From Lepturacanthus savala (taxonomy: Eukaryota > Chordata > Actinopteri > Scombriformes > Trichiuridae), in the NCBI GenBank assembly GCA_030544235.1, contig CM060466.1:3193592-3257591 (forward strand): DNA of 64,000 nt, given 5' to 3'. The translations under genes were made by a program, and so were the position numbers. Below the pieces are notes generated by a model. It worked only from the letters and a program-made list of their open reading frames with translations. It was not told the DNA's origin and ran no database searches. Shown piece by piece: positions 46,901 to 60,255 of the stretch (position 1 is its first letter; each line of letters begins with the position of its first letter).

Positions 46901-48059
46901 ATGGTGTAGATTCAACACAGAACCTTAAATCAGCCTTTACTCCTAAACCGGTTTATTATGAGTCATATTGATGTAGTCCATGAATTCATTCCTTCATGCC
47001 TGCAGTTCAAAGTGATGTATTTAACTATAATTAGTTGTTTTCCTGGTCTTGTTGGCTTCATTCAACACGATCCAGGTCACAAGTTTCTTACTCAGCCACC
47101 TTTGCAGTAATTGGAGTGGATTCCACTGAGGCCAGTTTGCTGCAAATTAAAAGCAAACTACAGACCTCTCCAACCTCCCCTGTGGTTTATTGCTGTAGAA
47201 GTGAACATATATTAAACTGCCCCATGTTTTAAAACAGTTAATTCATTAACCCCCGATCACCTCACTGCCACGTGAAGCTGTTTTCTCGCTCCCGCGGCAT
47301 GTAAAACTCCGACTGAAACCCGCCGTATTTACAATTTAGCCGATTGCATCGACCTGCGTTGATGCCTCTCATGCATATTGTAGGTCAATGAAGGATCAGA
47401 TTGGATTGGAGATCACCCGGCATAGAGATGTTCACTCGAGACAGGAAGGCTGATTGAAGCAGTAATGAGCTGGAGGAGACAGGCGGCTCTGCAGGGAGAG
47501 ACCCCCCCACCACCAACCCACCACCAACCCACCACCCAGCAGTTACCTCACACAAGATCCACTTCATTTCCTCCCTCACAGTTTAATGTGCACATGCCCA
47601 CTCCTACTTTCCACTCTCTTATTCAGAGAACCAATTAAAGTTTGGCCACATTGCTCTCTGTTCGTAATAATCCTTCAATTTCCTCTTCATCTCTGCCCTG
47701 CAGCTCCGGCCCAGCTGCTGTCAACCGCCCCTTGTTCTGTTCAGCGTTTAGTTCAGCTGTTGTTAAAGCCCCAAGTTCACTTCAAGAAAAAACAAAAAAA
47801 TAAAAAGATGACTTCACTTTCAGAACAGCCAGAAGGTGAAGGGAGCGCTACGCTTCACCTCTACCATGCAGCTCCTGGGTCTTTTATCACCTCCTTAATG
47901 GTTTCAAATCCCTTAGTCCAAGACAGATCTTCTTTTCACACATTCTGGTTGTGAGGATCAGCCTGTAGTTTTCTCCTGAGACGCATTCTCACACCATGAC
48001 TGTTTCCTGCTGAAATACTGTACATGGCCTGTTGGTAGGAAACTGTCGTTGGTCTGACA

Positions 48060-48390
48060 CCAGCAGGTCTTGACTATAAATCACCTATATTTACTGAGAG
48101 TAACACATGTTAATTGGTCAGTCAGTCAGTTTCCACCTCCTCATCTTCACAGGTCTAATTATCTATGAAGTGGAGTGGTTTCTCCCTCACCTCCAGCCTG
48201 GGTGTATACTCAAACCTTTATTGTACGCACTTCACTTCGCAATTCAGTCTGGACACCAACAATTTTCCTCTTAGATAGGGAGCCAATCACAGAACTGGAG
48301 AGGGTGCAGCAAGTGACCGTGAATCCAACATGGCTGCAGACAGTACTTTACCTTTTAATGCACTGTTTGTCATCAAAATACCTCAAAAGG
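48060..48390 (+). mobile_element. Dispersed repeat, copy 1
   Basis: Contains TTGGTCAGTCAGTCAG, CTCACCTCCAGCC, GGGAGCCAATCACAGAAC, GAGGGTGCAGCAAG and GTGAATCCAACATGG. An inverted copy lies at 62460-62785. Unidentified family. Confidence 0.75.
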
Positions 48391-48409
48391 TTCTAGGCGG
48401 ATTTTCAGA

Positions 48410-48600
48410 AAACGTTAGAAATGGTACCATGACTAAATTGTGGTAATGATCCAGAGTAGTCCTGGTTTCTGGATCACTTTGAATTCTTATTTGTTTGGTA
48501 ACATGGTCAAACAGGCGCCATTGTTCCGAGGCCACCTGGTGGTGATATCCTGCACCTGCATAGCTTGTTTCCTTTGAACACACTCTGACTATGCCTCGGA
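48410..48600. mobile_element. Dispersed repeat fragment
   Basis: Shares ATGGTACCATGA-like, GATCACTTTGAATT and CCACCTGGTGGTGATATC with the reverse-complement fragment at 59105-59345. Probably the tail of a retroposon (RTE-like is a guess). Confidence 0.6.
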
Positions 48601-50058
48601 CAGCGATGTTGGGTTGGCAGAGGTCTGCGCTCTGTGTTTTTCCAGTTGTCTGAAGTGTAAACTCGGTTTCACTCGGTTTTGTTCCATAAACAATGAAATA
48701 TCTCGACATCTGATGGACTGGTTCATAATTTAGTACAAGAATTCATGGTTCTCGGATGATGCAACGTCATGACTTTTCATCCAGTGCCACCGGCAAGTAG
48801 AATTGTTTGCTTCAAAGTGAATACATCATACGTTTGGACGATTTGCTCTGAAATTTGGTTTCAGACAGACGTGATGTATATTTGACGATCCCCTGACTTT
48901 TCATCATCACGATTGGCTCCAAACTAGTCGTGATGTCACAAATGATGGTTGTAGATCTCCTGCTTTTAAGTCAGATTTAAGGTCACAACGCGTCGTTCTA
49001 CACAGTGAAGCTCAAACATCGAGCTGAGGGAACACTATAAAACTGGAAAGAGACTTTTAATGTGGTTTTAGTCACCATAAGTTGCTTTGAAGAGGTTCTT
49101 TTTTCTTCTGGTAGGGATTCAGGGTTCTGTGGATTGAAATCTCTTTGACAGATCGATACCCACTTTATACATAATTTAACATCGCCTATTATCGCCCACT
49201 AAAAAACACATTTTTTTTCTATTTTAATTATTTATTTTAATCCCCACTTCTCATGAACACATCTGCTTGATTTAGTAAAGGAACTAATGGGCATTTTACT
49301 GCAGGTTGTGATACAAATATCTGATTTGGTGTAAAAGTACCGTAGGACCGTGGGAATAACTTCATCCAAAAAGGCCTTTGTTTCAGAGATATACACGTTT
49401 CTTTTTTAAATTCACAATACCTGCCAACAACGCAATAAAGCCCTTAACTTTGCTTCTTCTGCTATAACTATAGTAAAAAAGTTGGTGTCTAACTGTATAT
49501 TATTAATGTCAAAAATCCAAATAAACAGGCATCAAGTCTAAACATTCAATTGCTTTATCCATAACAAGATTTTAGCTGCAAGTTTTGCACAATTTATTCA
49601 AAAAAGCAACATTTTATTAGTGCAAAGAACAACTGATGGTGCATAAGAAGTATTTTTAGGATATTGAGGGTTTTTTTATTCAATAACTATAAACAATAAC
49701 TGGGTTTTTCATCCAATATATCAAAATTTTGAAGTAGATTTTGCAAAATGCGGAAACAGAAAATGTGAACCGATGTCCAGGATTATCAGGAAACATGCGT
49801 ATCCATGGCAACAGTTAATGATCAGCTGACACCCAACAGCTGATCATTGATAATTTATCGGTGAACCTGTTGGCTCTGGGGAGATTTTTTTAAACTACGA
49901 CGTAGTGTAAGGTCATGTGACGTGACGTTAGTATGACCCAGTATTTATTCAGTTTTATTTAAATGTGTATAGATGAAAACACAGCGATTGATACTGATCT
50001 GTAGGTTTATTATGTCTTTATTCATAGAATGACTGACATATTTCACCAAGCCAATAAC

Positions 50059-50733
50059 TCCTTCCTCCTCTCTCCCTTCCTTTCTTCTCTCTTCTTCCTC
50101 CATTTCTTTCCTCCTCTTTCCTTTCCTCTTTTCTCCTCTTTCTTTTTTCCTTCTACCTCTTCCTCCCTCCTCTTTCCTTCCTCCTCTCTTCTTTCTTTTT
50201 TTCTTATTTTTCCTTTTTCCTTCCCCCTCCTCTCCAGTTTCCTTCCTCCTCTATCTTCTTTGCTTCCTTCTCTCTTTCCTCTTTTCCTTCCTCCTTTCTC
50301 CTGTTTCTTTCTCCTCCCTCCTTCTTTTTCTCTTTCCTTCCTCCTTCTCTTTTCTCCTCTTTCTTTTTTCCTTTCTCCTTTTTCCTCCCTTTTCCTTCTA
50401 CCTCTTCCTCCTTTTTCTCTTTCCTCCCTTCTCTCTTCTTAGCCCTTCCCTCCTCATTCCTCCTTTTTCCTTACTCCTCTCTTCTCTTACCTCCCTCCTC
50501 TTTCCTTCCTCTTTTCTCTTTTCTCCTTCCTCCTCTCTTCTTTCGCCTTTTTCCTTTCTTCCCTCCTTCCTCATTTTTCCTTATTTTTCCTCTTTTCCTT
50601 CCTCCTCTCTCTTTCCTTCCTCCTCTCTTTCTTTCCTTCCTCCTCTCTTCTCTCTTTCCTCTTTTCCTTCCTCCTCTCTCTTTCTTTCCTTCCTCCTCTC
50701 TTTCTTTCCTCTCTCCTCTCTCCATTCTTCACA
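50059..50733 (+). repeat. Irregular polypyrimidine tract, about 675 bp
   Basis: Long stretch of T and C in irregular CTTTCCTCC-like blocks with very few purines. Unlike the tract at 37143-37837 it has no strict hexamer period. Open frames rich in Ser/Phe/Leu/Pro (+) and Glu/Arg/Lys/Gly (-) cover it and are compositional artefacts. Confidence 0.95.
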
Positions 50734-52299
50734 CCAGTGTTGCTCCTCCTCCTCCTCCCAGCAGCAGGTCTGGATCCATCCAGCTTCGTTTTCTTTAACT
50801 CGTCTGTCTGCTGCTGCCAGACTCCATTTTTTTTCACCTTATCATCTCTTCTTTTATATCTGGGCCTTCTCTGTTTCAACAGAAGCATAAATAAAACATT
50901 TAATTTGTGGTACAAATGAAATTCCAGCGTAAACAGGAAGCCGCCGCTGCTTGTTTTGTACCGAGGGGGGAAAAAAGTGATGAAATCCCTCAAACATCAG
51001 AGCGCTGGCGTCTGTTTTCCATGATTCTCAGTGAGTGTGAGGGTTAAAGCCTCGTTGTTCTGCTTCTGTCCTTCAGCCTCTTTGTTCCTGGACTATCAGA
51101 GACTCTCTGGGTCCGTTCTGCTCTTTAAAGACAGTCGCTGATGTCAGGCGGGATCTCATTACTCCTCCCTTTTTGATCACGTCACGGTGCAAAACTCCCC
51201 GATCCGTGCATGAAGTTCATCTTCATTCACAGCGTTAAACTTTAAAACCGAGCACTCGTTCAGCAAAGATGACGAGGCTGAATGTGCCGGATGAGGAGAA
51301 AGTGCAAAGGACTCTGACCTTGGGGTTTAATTTATTACGCTGTAATAAACACCGACCATTTGGTTAAATCATGTACGTTGAATTGTCTGTCAGCGAATAC
51401 TCTGAACTTTTAATAGAATATCGAATGATCTGTCGAATTCTCGGCTGATTCATGTGTTTCTGTTTGGGTTCAAATTCTCCATTTTGTAATTTAAAAGTGT
51501 CAGAAATAAATTTCCGGTTTGTCCCAGAGGCTGAACAATTGTTGGTTGAATGAATTCAACTTGTTTTCTGTTTTTTTTTTTTGTCTCATATCAATGTTCA
51601 TTCATGGGATAATGTGTAGAAACTTGGTACCAGGTAGTTTAACTCTCTTAAAAAAGGGTTTTAAAAACATCATTTGACATTTCATGTTAAAAAAAATCAT
51701 GATTTTTGGAAAAATAATGGTGCAAATGGATGAAAATGTACATTTTGAGAGACCTGATGATGCTTTTAAAACTGTTTTTGACCAAACATCATTTCTTCAA
51801 ATAACTTCAAACATGATAAATCCACAAAGAATTATTTTCCTCCTCTGTAATCCTACTCAGCTCTATGGAGCATTTTAAAATCTTTTAACTCCACATGGAT
51901 AATAATCATCTTGACTATTGACTTTGTTCTAAATGAGAGAATAGTTCTTAGATTTTTTTTCTTTAAAAATCAGTTTTTATTGAATTTTCTTTACAAGTGC
52001 ATTTTATCCAGTGCATTCAAATAAAATAAATGCATCAATAAGTGAAAGAAACAAAGAATAGAACAACACCAATATAATATAAATATAGGAAAAGCAAGAA
52101 AACAGTAGTAAGAGACAAACATTACATTATATATGTGAAGTAGAAATAAAAAGTACCTTCAAAAAAGATTTAAATCAAATCATCTTGTAGAATTTCCTGT
52201 TCATATCCTTAAACTATCTCTCGCTTGTGTTGCAGACTATAACTTATATATAATTCAGTTTTAGTACAATCTTCCTATAGGACTTTTTTCCATTCATGT

Positions 52300-52735
52300 G
52301 TATGGGGTTTGCCATCACAGATATCTACAATTCACCATGTAAATTACAGATTTCTGTAGCTGAATTAGTAATAATAGTAATTCCAGTTTGACATATCTAT
52401 AATTAGATTCTGATTAGCCATGATTCCAGTTCAAGATATCATTAATTCACCTAAATTAAGGTTGCATGTCTCTTTACCACATTATAGATATCTTGAACTG
52501 AATTATGAGTAACTTTAGTTCCACCTGGTCAGAATGGAGAGTGTTAAATTACACGCCCATTCTGCTTTATCTCTAACTTTCATTATTTCTAGTTGAATCT
52601 ATTTTACAGATATCTGCGATTTTCATTTAAGGCTATCTGGAATTCTATTGTCTCTATAGTCAAAACTGAATTAGAGATATCCCTATAGCTTGTTTCCACT
52701 AGTCACGATTACAGATATCTGGAATTAAAGATCAG
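52300..52735. repeat. Degenerate repeat rich in AGATATCT-like palindromes
   Basis: GATATC or close variants (CAGATATCT, AAGATATCA, TAGATATCT, GAGATATCC) recur at least eight times with intervening AATTCAGTT/GAATTA-like blocks in both orientations. It looks like an old foldback or minisatellite-like element. Confidence 0.6.
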
Positions 52736-53131
52736 ACAAAAAATCAGACTTTGATTTAAATAGTGAAATTTAGCCCTTAAATGTTAAAACCTAACACCTG
52801 ACCTGCTGTTCCCAGGCCTAGTGAACGCCAGACGGTTAGAAATATGACTGCGTCTCCCGCTGTCCGCCCATCCCCCCGTCCCCTTTGACTGTAATTCAGC
52901 CAAAACACACTTATCAGGGTGCTCAGGGGCTGTAATGTTTGAAGCTCTCGTTTTTCATTGGAGTGTTTTACTCGTTGATTGTTCCTCTCGCCGGTCGTAA
53001 AGCCTGCACTGTAGAGGCCAAACGTTTTTATCGCTCTGTCTGGTCTTTGAGCACCTCCAGTTCTCTCCTCACCACCCCTAATCACCAGCTTTACCCTTGT
53101 TTCCTTCTGTTTTTTCTTTCCTTTTCCCCAG

Positions 53132-53191
53132 GTTTTGTATGCAGAAGAGTGCCAAGTTGGTGCCGGGGGTGACGTTAGACCTCATCGAGAA
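53132..53191 (+). CDS. rptor: RPTOR internal coding exon (short)
   Basis: Fourth raptor exon, only 60 bp. The first base (G) completes the split tryptophan codon, then come 19 codons FCMQKSAKLVPGVTLDLIE and two bases (AA) of a lysine codon finished in the next, unseen exon. It matches vertebrate raptor (FCMQK...LVPGVTLDLIEK), with SAK where I recall CVS in human. The frame is confirmed by exact phase agreement with the donor at 31934 (2+1). The acceptor has the best pyrimidine tract of the four (about 53101-53131, ending ccccag). The donor is GAGAA|gtaagt at 53192, a strong consensus; naive translation reads into the intron and stops at once (taa), which fits a true exon edge. The following exon, expected to start with the IPGRLNDRR-like segment, was looked for between 53192 and 64000 and not found. 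Confidence 0.95.
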
Positions 53192-53671
53192 GTAAGTGGC
53201 ACTCCACGGCTCCGCAGCCATGCTAAAAACACACTCCCCTCTCAGGAGGGTACAGTGTAGGGATCATTATCCTGGTTTTTCCCGTCTGTCTTCTGCCTAC
53301 TTTTTTATTTTTTATTTTCCATCCTACAGGTAGAGTTCTGTGCCGTTTTCCCCTCCTTTCTCACAGCTGAAAGTGGCAGATTTAAAGCGGCAGCGTTTGT
53401 TCAATAAACCTCCAGGCTCTCGTTTTCAGACACACACTCTCGGATTGATAAGTAACGGTGTCATATCCGAAGTTTTAGCGCTTTTCTTCTCCTCGAAGTG
53501 CGGGGGAAGAGCTAAACGATGCCCATAAACTAAGTTGGTTTTGGAAGTGGAAAGTAGCTTAAAAGCAGCAGCAAAAAAAAAAATATGTCTTTGTTTGTAA
53601 GATCCTGAGGTGAAAAGTGTCTCAGTCTGTTTGATGAAGGTAAATAATCTGCTTTCCTCGCTACGATTTCA

Positions 53672-53672
<1 letters not shown>

Positions 53673-53726
<54 letters not shown>
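53673..53726. repeat. (CA)n microsatellite
   Basis: 54 bp of AC dinucleotide, 480 bp after the donor of the last exon. Confidence 0.97.
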
Positions 53727-53728
<2 letters not shown>

Positions 53729-53869
53729 AGGTACCTGCTCCTGTATCTTCCAGGAGACTTTTAATTAGTTTTTGGCTGAGGAGCTGTGCAGACACACTGT
53801 GAGCTTATCTGTTCATCTTTATCCTGTGTGTCCTCAAGAGCTGTTGTGTGTGTGTCTTTGTTTATTTGT

Positions 53870-53871
<2 letters not shown>

Positions 53872-53914
<43 letters not shown>
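53872..53914. repeat. (CA)n microsatellite
   Basis: 43 bp of CA dinucleotide. Confidence 0.97.
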
Positions 53915-53916
<2 letters not shown>

Positions 53917-55254
53917 CTGTTAAAACAACCTTTTCCCGCTCTACATTTCTGATCCCTCGCCTCAGTCGAGTAAACAGAAATGGTTTTAAAGTGACTATAA
54001 ATTCTCAAATTACAGCCTTATTTACCTAAACTGTAGATCCCTTTCATATAAAACAGGCTTATATTAGAGCCTTCATTCCAAATCTCCATAGTTATGTACA
54101 TATACACACACACTACTCACCATAAGTTAAGGATATTGTTATTTACACGAGTGCTTTTCCTGTTTTATCTGTTTTTGAATGCAATAAGTAAAGGTTTGCT
54201 TTATATTCCTAATAATAAATGAGAAGAAACACCACTTTTATTAGTTTAGCATATATTACTCCTGAGTCTGTCACAATATCCCTAACTTATTCTGTTGTTT
54301 ACTCATATACCTGTTTAACGGCAGCCATATTAACATGAAATAGTAGCCAAGCACAGAAGTTACCGATGATGCTAATTAAAGATCCGTACATGTCAGAGTG
54401 GAAAGTCTCTGCTGCACTAAACAGACCTTTAATTAGTACCATTGATAACACCTGTGGGTCTATTGTCTGATTGATTGTCTTCATCAGTTCTCTACAACAT
54501 TTAATACTCAGTATTAAAGCAACTGTTAATGAATGAAACACAAACCTTCTGCTTTCTATTGTCTCAAGGGGAATAATCAGGTTCTTTACTGAAACATCTA
54601 CTGTCATATCCATCAGCAGCTGATGGATAAATAGACGCTAATGCTATTAGCTGAGCTCAACCTGACCAGGTGTTTAGTTTTAGAAGCTGTGTTTGCTTCT
54701 TTCTGATCCAAGACACTGCAGCTTTAATTTACACTAGAAATCCATCAACGATGAGAATTCTTTAGGCGTTGTCAAAGTTCCAGGGACGTCCACCTGGAGC
54801 AGAAGCACCGTAGAATCACATCTCACGATAAACAGAACAGAACCAACTATAATGAGGGTTCAAGAATGGTTTGTGTAGCCCAAAACTACCTGAACGTATC
54901 ATTAAATTCCTCAATTTGCTGGTGATTGAGAGTGTAGGAGTCTTTTTTTTTTGTTCCAGTGCAGCTTTTTTACTGTTCTCTGTCTAGATGTGCTCCTCTT
55001 TTTGAGCTTCTACCATTTGTACAGGCAAAAATCACAAATTTACCTCAACGCAGTTTGGACAGCAGCAACACAACACCCCCTGTCCATAGACCCTCACATC
55101 GTACAAAGGAAAACTCCCTAAAAAAAGACCCTTTTAACAGGAAAAAAAAGAAAGAGAAGCTCGGGAATCTAATGAGATTCCGACAATCTGAACCTTTAGC
55201 AGCATAACAATGTTCTAGGCCAGGCAGGACCAGCCCTAACTAGAAGTTTATTCA

Positions 55255-55530
55255 AAAAGAGTAAAGTTTTTAACCTGTTTCATGCATATAATTATATCAG
55301 TTGTGTCACAATCATGTTATTTATCTATTTCTTTTCCATTTCGTACCGTTTTCTTTGCAGAAAATAGCATTTTAATGGCTGTTATAGCCGCTTGCACACA
55401 AACAAAAATCAGTTTGGGTGATTATTCTAGAGACTTGAATGATTAAATATATATATATATATATACATGTCAGGGTTAAAAATCATAATAATCTAAATAA
55501 AAATACTCCAAAAAGGCTCATCGATGGGTT
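55255..55530. mobile_element. Dispersed repeat with ATGGGTTAA end, copy 3
   Basis: Contains TTTGCAGAAAATAGCATTTT, GATTATTCTAGAGACTTGAA and ends in CTCATCGATGGGTTAA. Matches copies at 18890-19270 and 20880-21135. Confidence 0.7.
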
Positions 55531-58500
55531 AACAGGAAACAGGACGACGATTCCACTGGAGAGGAGCCTGATAGTTGACGGCTCTGCCTCCCATAATAGT
55601 TATAGAGTATTATTTTAAAACGATTGTTGAGTTTGTGATTGATTATTTTTATTTGAGAATATCTGCAGCATCTCTGGGTGAATATTCTTCTTTTCTGTTG
55701 TTTGGTTGTGTTTTTCTGTGTTTGTGTCTAATGAATGATGAAGGATTTGACTCACACTTCACTTTTCATTCGTCTCTTCATGTGTCACATGTGATTTCTC
55801 CGTTTAGAGAAGACTTGTTGCATCTCCTGGGAATGTTGATGCCTTTTCTGAGTCACAGTAATTGCACAAAAAGACAGAGAGGTGCAGACTAGCTGTTAGA
55901 TCACTTGTTCCCCATGTTTCTACAAGATAAATACGGATTTTTCTGTAAATTTGACCTTCACATCTTCTTTGCTGCTGCTGTTTCTTCTATTTCCATTTAA
56001 TTATCTTTTTAACTATTAATCTTGTTTGCTTCCAGTTTTTCCTTTTATCTTTTTTTTTACTTGTCAAATCCTATTCCTTTTGCTCTTCTGTCAAATAGTA
56101 TTCAGTTCAAATTCAAAGAGCTCTAGTTAGAGAAAACCTCCTCAAGCAAAGGTCCAGAACACCATAAAGACTCCAACTCCAAAGTTGAATATAAATTTTG
56201 ACAATATTCATTGTTAGTTTTCCAATTGAATTGACTACTCTAATATTAAATAAATGTTCTTTTCTCATTTCAAGAAGAAGAAAAGGGCTGCAATAAAATA
56301 AAAGGCATAAGAGAGACTTATTGAAAACTGTATCTTAAAATAAATTGCTTAATTTTTTAAAAATGTACTGTGAAATTCCCCTATTCTTATTTGAACTCAT
56401 CTGCTTTAGCCGTCTGCTTTTTTCATTTTAGAGTAGCACGCCATGTACAATTACTTTTCACTTGACGTGTGTTTTTATCAGAATGCACCGATTCAACTGG
56501 CCGAGCAGCATCACGACGTCGAGGCTTAAAAAAGCTTCGCCAGTTAAAATAGAAGCATCAAAATTTGATTATTCTCAATAATTTAAAGGTCCGGGTCTGT
56601 ATAGGACTTCGTCTGGGTCTGGATCCGAACCTACGGAAGAGTGACAACAAGCACCTTTGAAGAAATAAGGTCTTTTTTTTCCTGCCTTCTCAGCTTCACC
56701 AACATCAGTCGTTGGGTTTGACGAGTCTGAAGTTCTCCGTTCATGTTCCGGCTCTCATGTCCTCTTCATCTTTTATCACTGGTCTGGACAGAGTAAAGAC
56801 TGAGGGGTGGGGATGGAAGAGGTTTACGTCACAGACGGAGTCGGAAACTGTTCTCATCTGATCTATTCTCCTGTTAGATTTGAGTTCAGCACTGAACTGA
56901 AACAAAGACGTGAAGCTTTACCCACAGTTCTCCACTCAGTCTGATGCCGTGAGTTAATTCAGTACAGGAACGCTAACGCTATCTCTGCCCATAGGAAGTG
57001 GAAGTTTTAGTAGATTTTTCATGTTTGGACGCACAGTTATGAATTGTAGTGAAACTTCTGGGAAGCGACGTGAGTAGGAGCTGTGATACAGAGTTTTACA
57101 CTGTAAAGAACTTGCTGCTGCAGGATATGCAAATCTATGGGATTTTAACTTTTATTGATGATAATAATATTTCGAATATCCACCAAAAGAATTTCACAAA
57201 AAGCATCTACACCATCATGCTGTGCACAAGTTATATCTGAGATGGTACAGACGCATAGATGCTCCTTGCTTTATAGACAGATGTGAGTGCAGATAGAAAT
57301 TAGCTCTGAGCTAAATCCAGCATATTTACATGACTAGAGTTCCTATGTAGTGGGTAAAAATAAGGAATCCACCATCTAGAACGTCTAAATACCTCAGTAG
57401 GTGAATGGTACCCGGGTGATTTTCTGCATTTGGTCATATTTTACAGTGTGCAAGCAAACAAGATGGCGGTGCTGTAGTACATCGAACTGGCTAACTTCCT
57501 ACATTGAGACGTTTGAGTAGTAGCTACTGGTTAGTAGGCAGATCCACGGTTTTTATAGGAACTGACCAAAAACATCTGTTCTTCAGATCCTCCTGAACAC
57601 AATTGAAGATTGTCACTAGTTATGAACTAACATCAGGCATCTTCCTGTTGATATACATCCACCTTACTGTTATAAAAGGCCTTCCTCAAAGGGTCCCTGT
57701 CCTAATTTTGTGTCCGTTATTCTAACCTAGAACCTAGAATGTGAAGAACATATAATATAAAACTGATTATACATCACTCAAGCAAACTGTGTCTGAAAAA
57801 AGAGATGCTGTCACTCACACATTATCTTGGCTGAACTTGTCTCCAAGTCCACGCGTGCTAAAGAAACACTCAGTGCAGTTCCAGGACATCTGAGGTCTAT
57901 AACAGCTTGTGGACATGTGCGGCCATGGCTGCTAGAGAGGAAAATAAAAAAAAAAAATGTCTCACATAAACGAAAACATTCCTTTAGAATGCAAGGTGAG
58001 CCAGTCATCCACCGGCTGTTGTGCTATGTTTGATCAGACGCTGTGCTCTGCTCTCATATCACAGCGTTAGCTGGCTGAGTCAGACATGAACACAGTGGGA
58101 TCGGACGCTAATAGCGAGCCACTAAGGTTAAGAGAAAGAGTCCATGTGTTGGCATCTTCTGTATTCGTGGGCGCCATCTCCTGAAATTGGATTCGAGATG
58201 TGGATTCTAAACAGAAACAAAAACCCCGAGTCAAATATCAAATTCATGAGGTGCATGACCTTGAATTGATGTAAAAATAAGAAAAGATATAACATCAATA
58301 AAACCAAAAAGTTCTGTGTTATGTTCCTTTAGGACAAAATCAACTTTAAAATAAAATAAAACTACAGTAAATTGCACAAATTAGGCGTAAAGAGAAAGGG
58401 CTTTTTCACTTTTCTCGAGGATTTTTTAAAAAAAAGTTTGAGCTGCTGTACATGATTTGCGGTCCCTGATGCTTAAGTTGTGCTTTTTGCTTCAGTGCAT

Positions 58501-59104
58501 GTCCAGCGTGTTGTACAGAGCGTTGACTCAGCTGATGTCCGTCAGGGCTAAATAATGGATCGTCTCAGAACTCATGAAAGATAAATGGCACGTAACTAAT
58601 TTGCCGCCTCACCTTTCTGCTCTATGATGCCGGGCCAGCGCTCAACTTAAAGTCAAGTGCCAAAGTCAAACATTTTTCATGGAAACGGGATCGTTCAGAG
58701 AAACAGCAATTTGTGCGACTGCGGGTGTTGTAGCCGTGGTTCAGATTTATGAATTCAGATGTTATTAAAGCTGCACTTAATATTTTATAAATCTTGTCAT
58801 ATTCATCAGTGTGATGAGTCTGTGTAATGAAAAAGGTGACACTCATAATGCTGAACCCAGAGAGCATCATCACCCCAGCTCTGCAGTTGTTCTTCAGGTG
58901 CAGATGGACAACGATGGGCCATCGATGAGCATCCGTCTTTCTAGTTTTTCAGATTTTTCCCACCCTGTCGCAATCATTTTAGCCGATTCACCATGTGAAT
59001 TGACCTTCGATGGGAGGGATCATTTTTGCTTACACAAATGAGTTTGTCCTTGGTTTCAGGTGCAATACAAGCATTAGAATATAAATGCGACTACAAAAGC
59101 ACTC

Positions 59105-59345
59105 CACACATCCGCCAAGCTATGCAGGTGCAAGATATCACCACCAGGTGGCACCAAACGATTGCACCTGATTGAAGATCCATTACTGCAATGTTACAGA
59201 ACAACAAAAAACTCAAAAGTGATCCAGAAATCAGGATTTAATCCAGATTATTACCAAAATGTAATCATCTGTTCATGGTACCATTCCCAACATTCACTGA
59301 AAGTTTAATGTAAATCCTTCCAGAACTTTTTGAGTTATCTTGCTA
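59105..59345. mobile_element. Dispersed repeat fragment (reverse of 48410-48600)
   Basis: Contains GATATCACCACCAGGTGG, TTCATGGTACCATTCCCAAC and TTTTTGAGTTATCTTGCTAA, a tail sequence I recall from common fish retroposons. Family not certain. Confidence 0.65.
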
Positions 59346-59907
59346 AGAACAATAGACGTGGAGTTTAAAAATAGCATAAAAGTAACGTACTTTGGTTGTT
59401 TAGCTGTGAATCATTTAGCATGGTTCCTTCTTATCTTTTGGCTTCCCCTCATTGTTTCTTCGTCCACAAACAAAAGACATATTTATGATTAGAAACGCGT
59501 CTGAGTGGTGTGAAAATGAAGCAACACATCCATGGTTCAAGGTCTTTCTGTTTCCCTTTTTGAATAAGAATACAGATGACTGCCACCTACAGGCATTGAG
59601 AGGTATTTCCTCTTATGTGTGCTGAATCTAGGTGCTGGTCGACCATTGTCTGTTGTCTTGTGGTGTGTTCAAGTTCCAACAAATGCTGCTTTTCACTTCT
59701 CAGATTTTGGTAACAAGCTTATTTCTCCAACCTTTAGGCCACCATGCACGGCTGAGCATGTACACGTGAAGATAGTTTGCTGTAGGTCTGAGCCCCACAG
59801 AGTCTTTGAATACATCGCTGGTTGTTGGTGTTATAAATGTAGGCGTCTTCATTGATGTGAGGGTGGTAGTATTAGTCAGAAACCAGGCAGGGAGTATTAC
59901 ACATTGC

Positions 59908-60255
59908 TCCTTTAAAGGTCCCAGATTGTGGATTTGTCCTGTGTTCATAGTTTGAAGTGATATTTAAAACCCAAAAAGTTGTTTCAATATAGTTTTATAT
60001 CTCCTCTCTCTAGGAACAACAGTTCATTTTATATCCGTCTCAATATTAGCTTGATTGGCTGATTTAAATAGCTGTAAGCGGGAGCTGGGGGTGACTGCAT
60101 AGTTGTAACATTACAACTTCATGAAAGTCTTGCAATTAGTTTTAAAGAATACAGGCATTTCTCTGTGAGGACAAAAGTTTTAGATTCATTGAAACACCCT
60201 TTTATGATCATAAAGATATTAAAATCTCACTTTCTACAGCACAGGACCTTTAAAA
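59908..60255. mobile_element. MITE with AAAGGTCC / GGACCTTT ends
   Basis: Inverted ends CTTTAAAGGTCCCA (59911) and CAGGACCTTTAAA (60242) flank a 330-bp body with no ORF. The adjoining TCTCACTTTCTAC also occurs at the ends of the 2760-3710 repeats, so these may be related families. Confidence 0.65.

Larger units (their letters stand above)
31934..53131 (+). other. rptor: RPTOR intron between exons 31758-31933 and 53132-53191
   Basis: A 21198-bp phase-2 intron. It holds Tc1-derived MITEs (33165-33580, 33584-33917, 41350-41751), a Tc1-like fossil (35610-36475), two polypyrimidine tracts, an inverted-repeat element (38090-38320), an antisense basic ORF inside a probable dispersed repeat (39005-39610), a CpG-rich patch (42060-42320), a Penelope-like remnant with inverted arms (43200-43925), dispersed repeats (48060-48600) and a GATATC-rich repeat (52300-52735). 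In 34600-35600, 39650-41200, 44000-48000 and 48700-50000 I see mostly unique AT-rich sequence with no supportable gene. Confidence 0.93.

Noticed and set aside
50029..50993. Frames over the pyrimidine tract (Ser/Phe/Leu-rich + and Glu/Arg/Lys-rich -)
   Set aside because: Low-complexity composition alone explains them.
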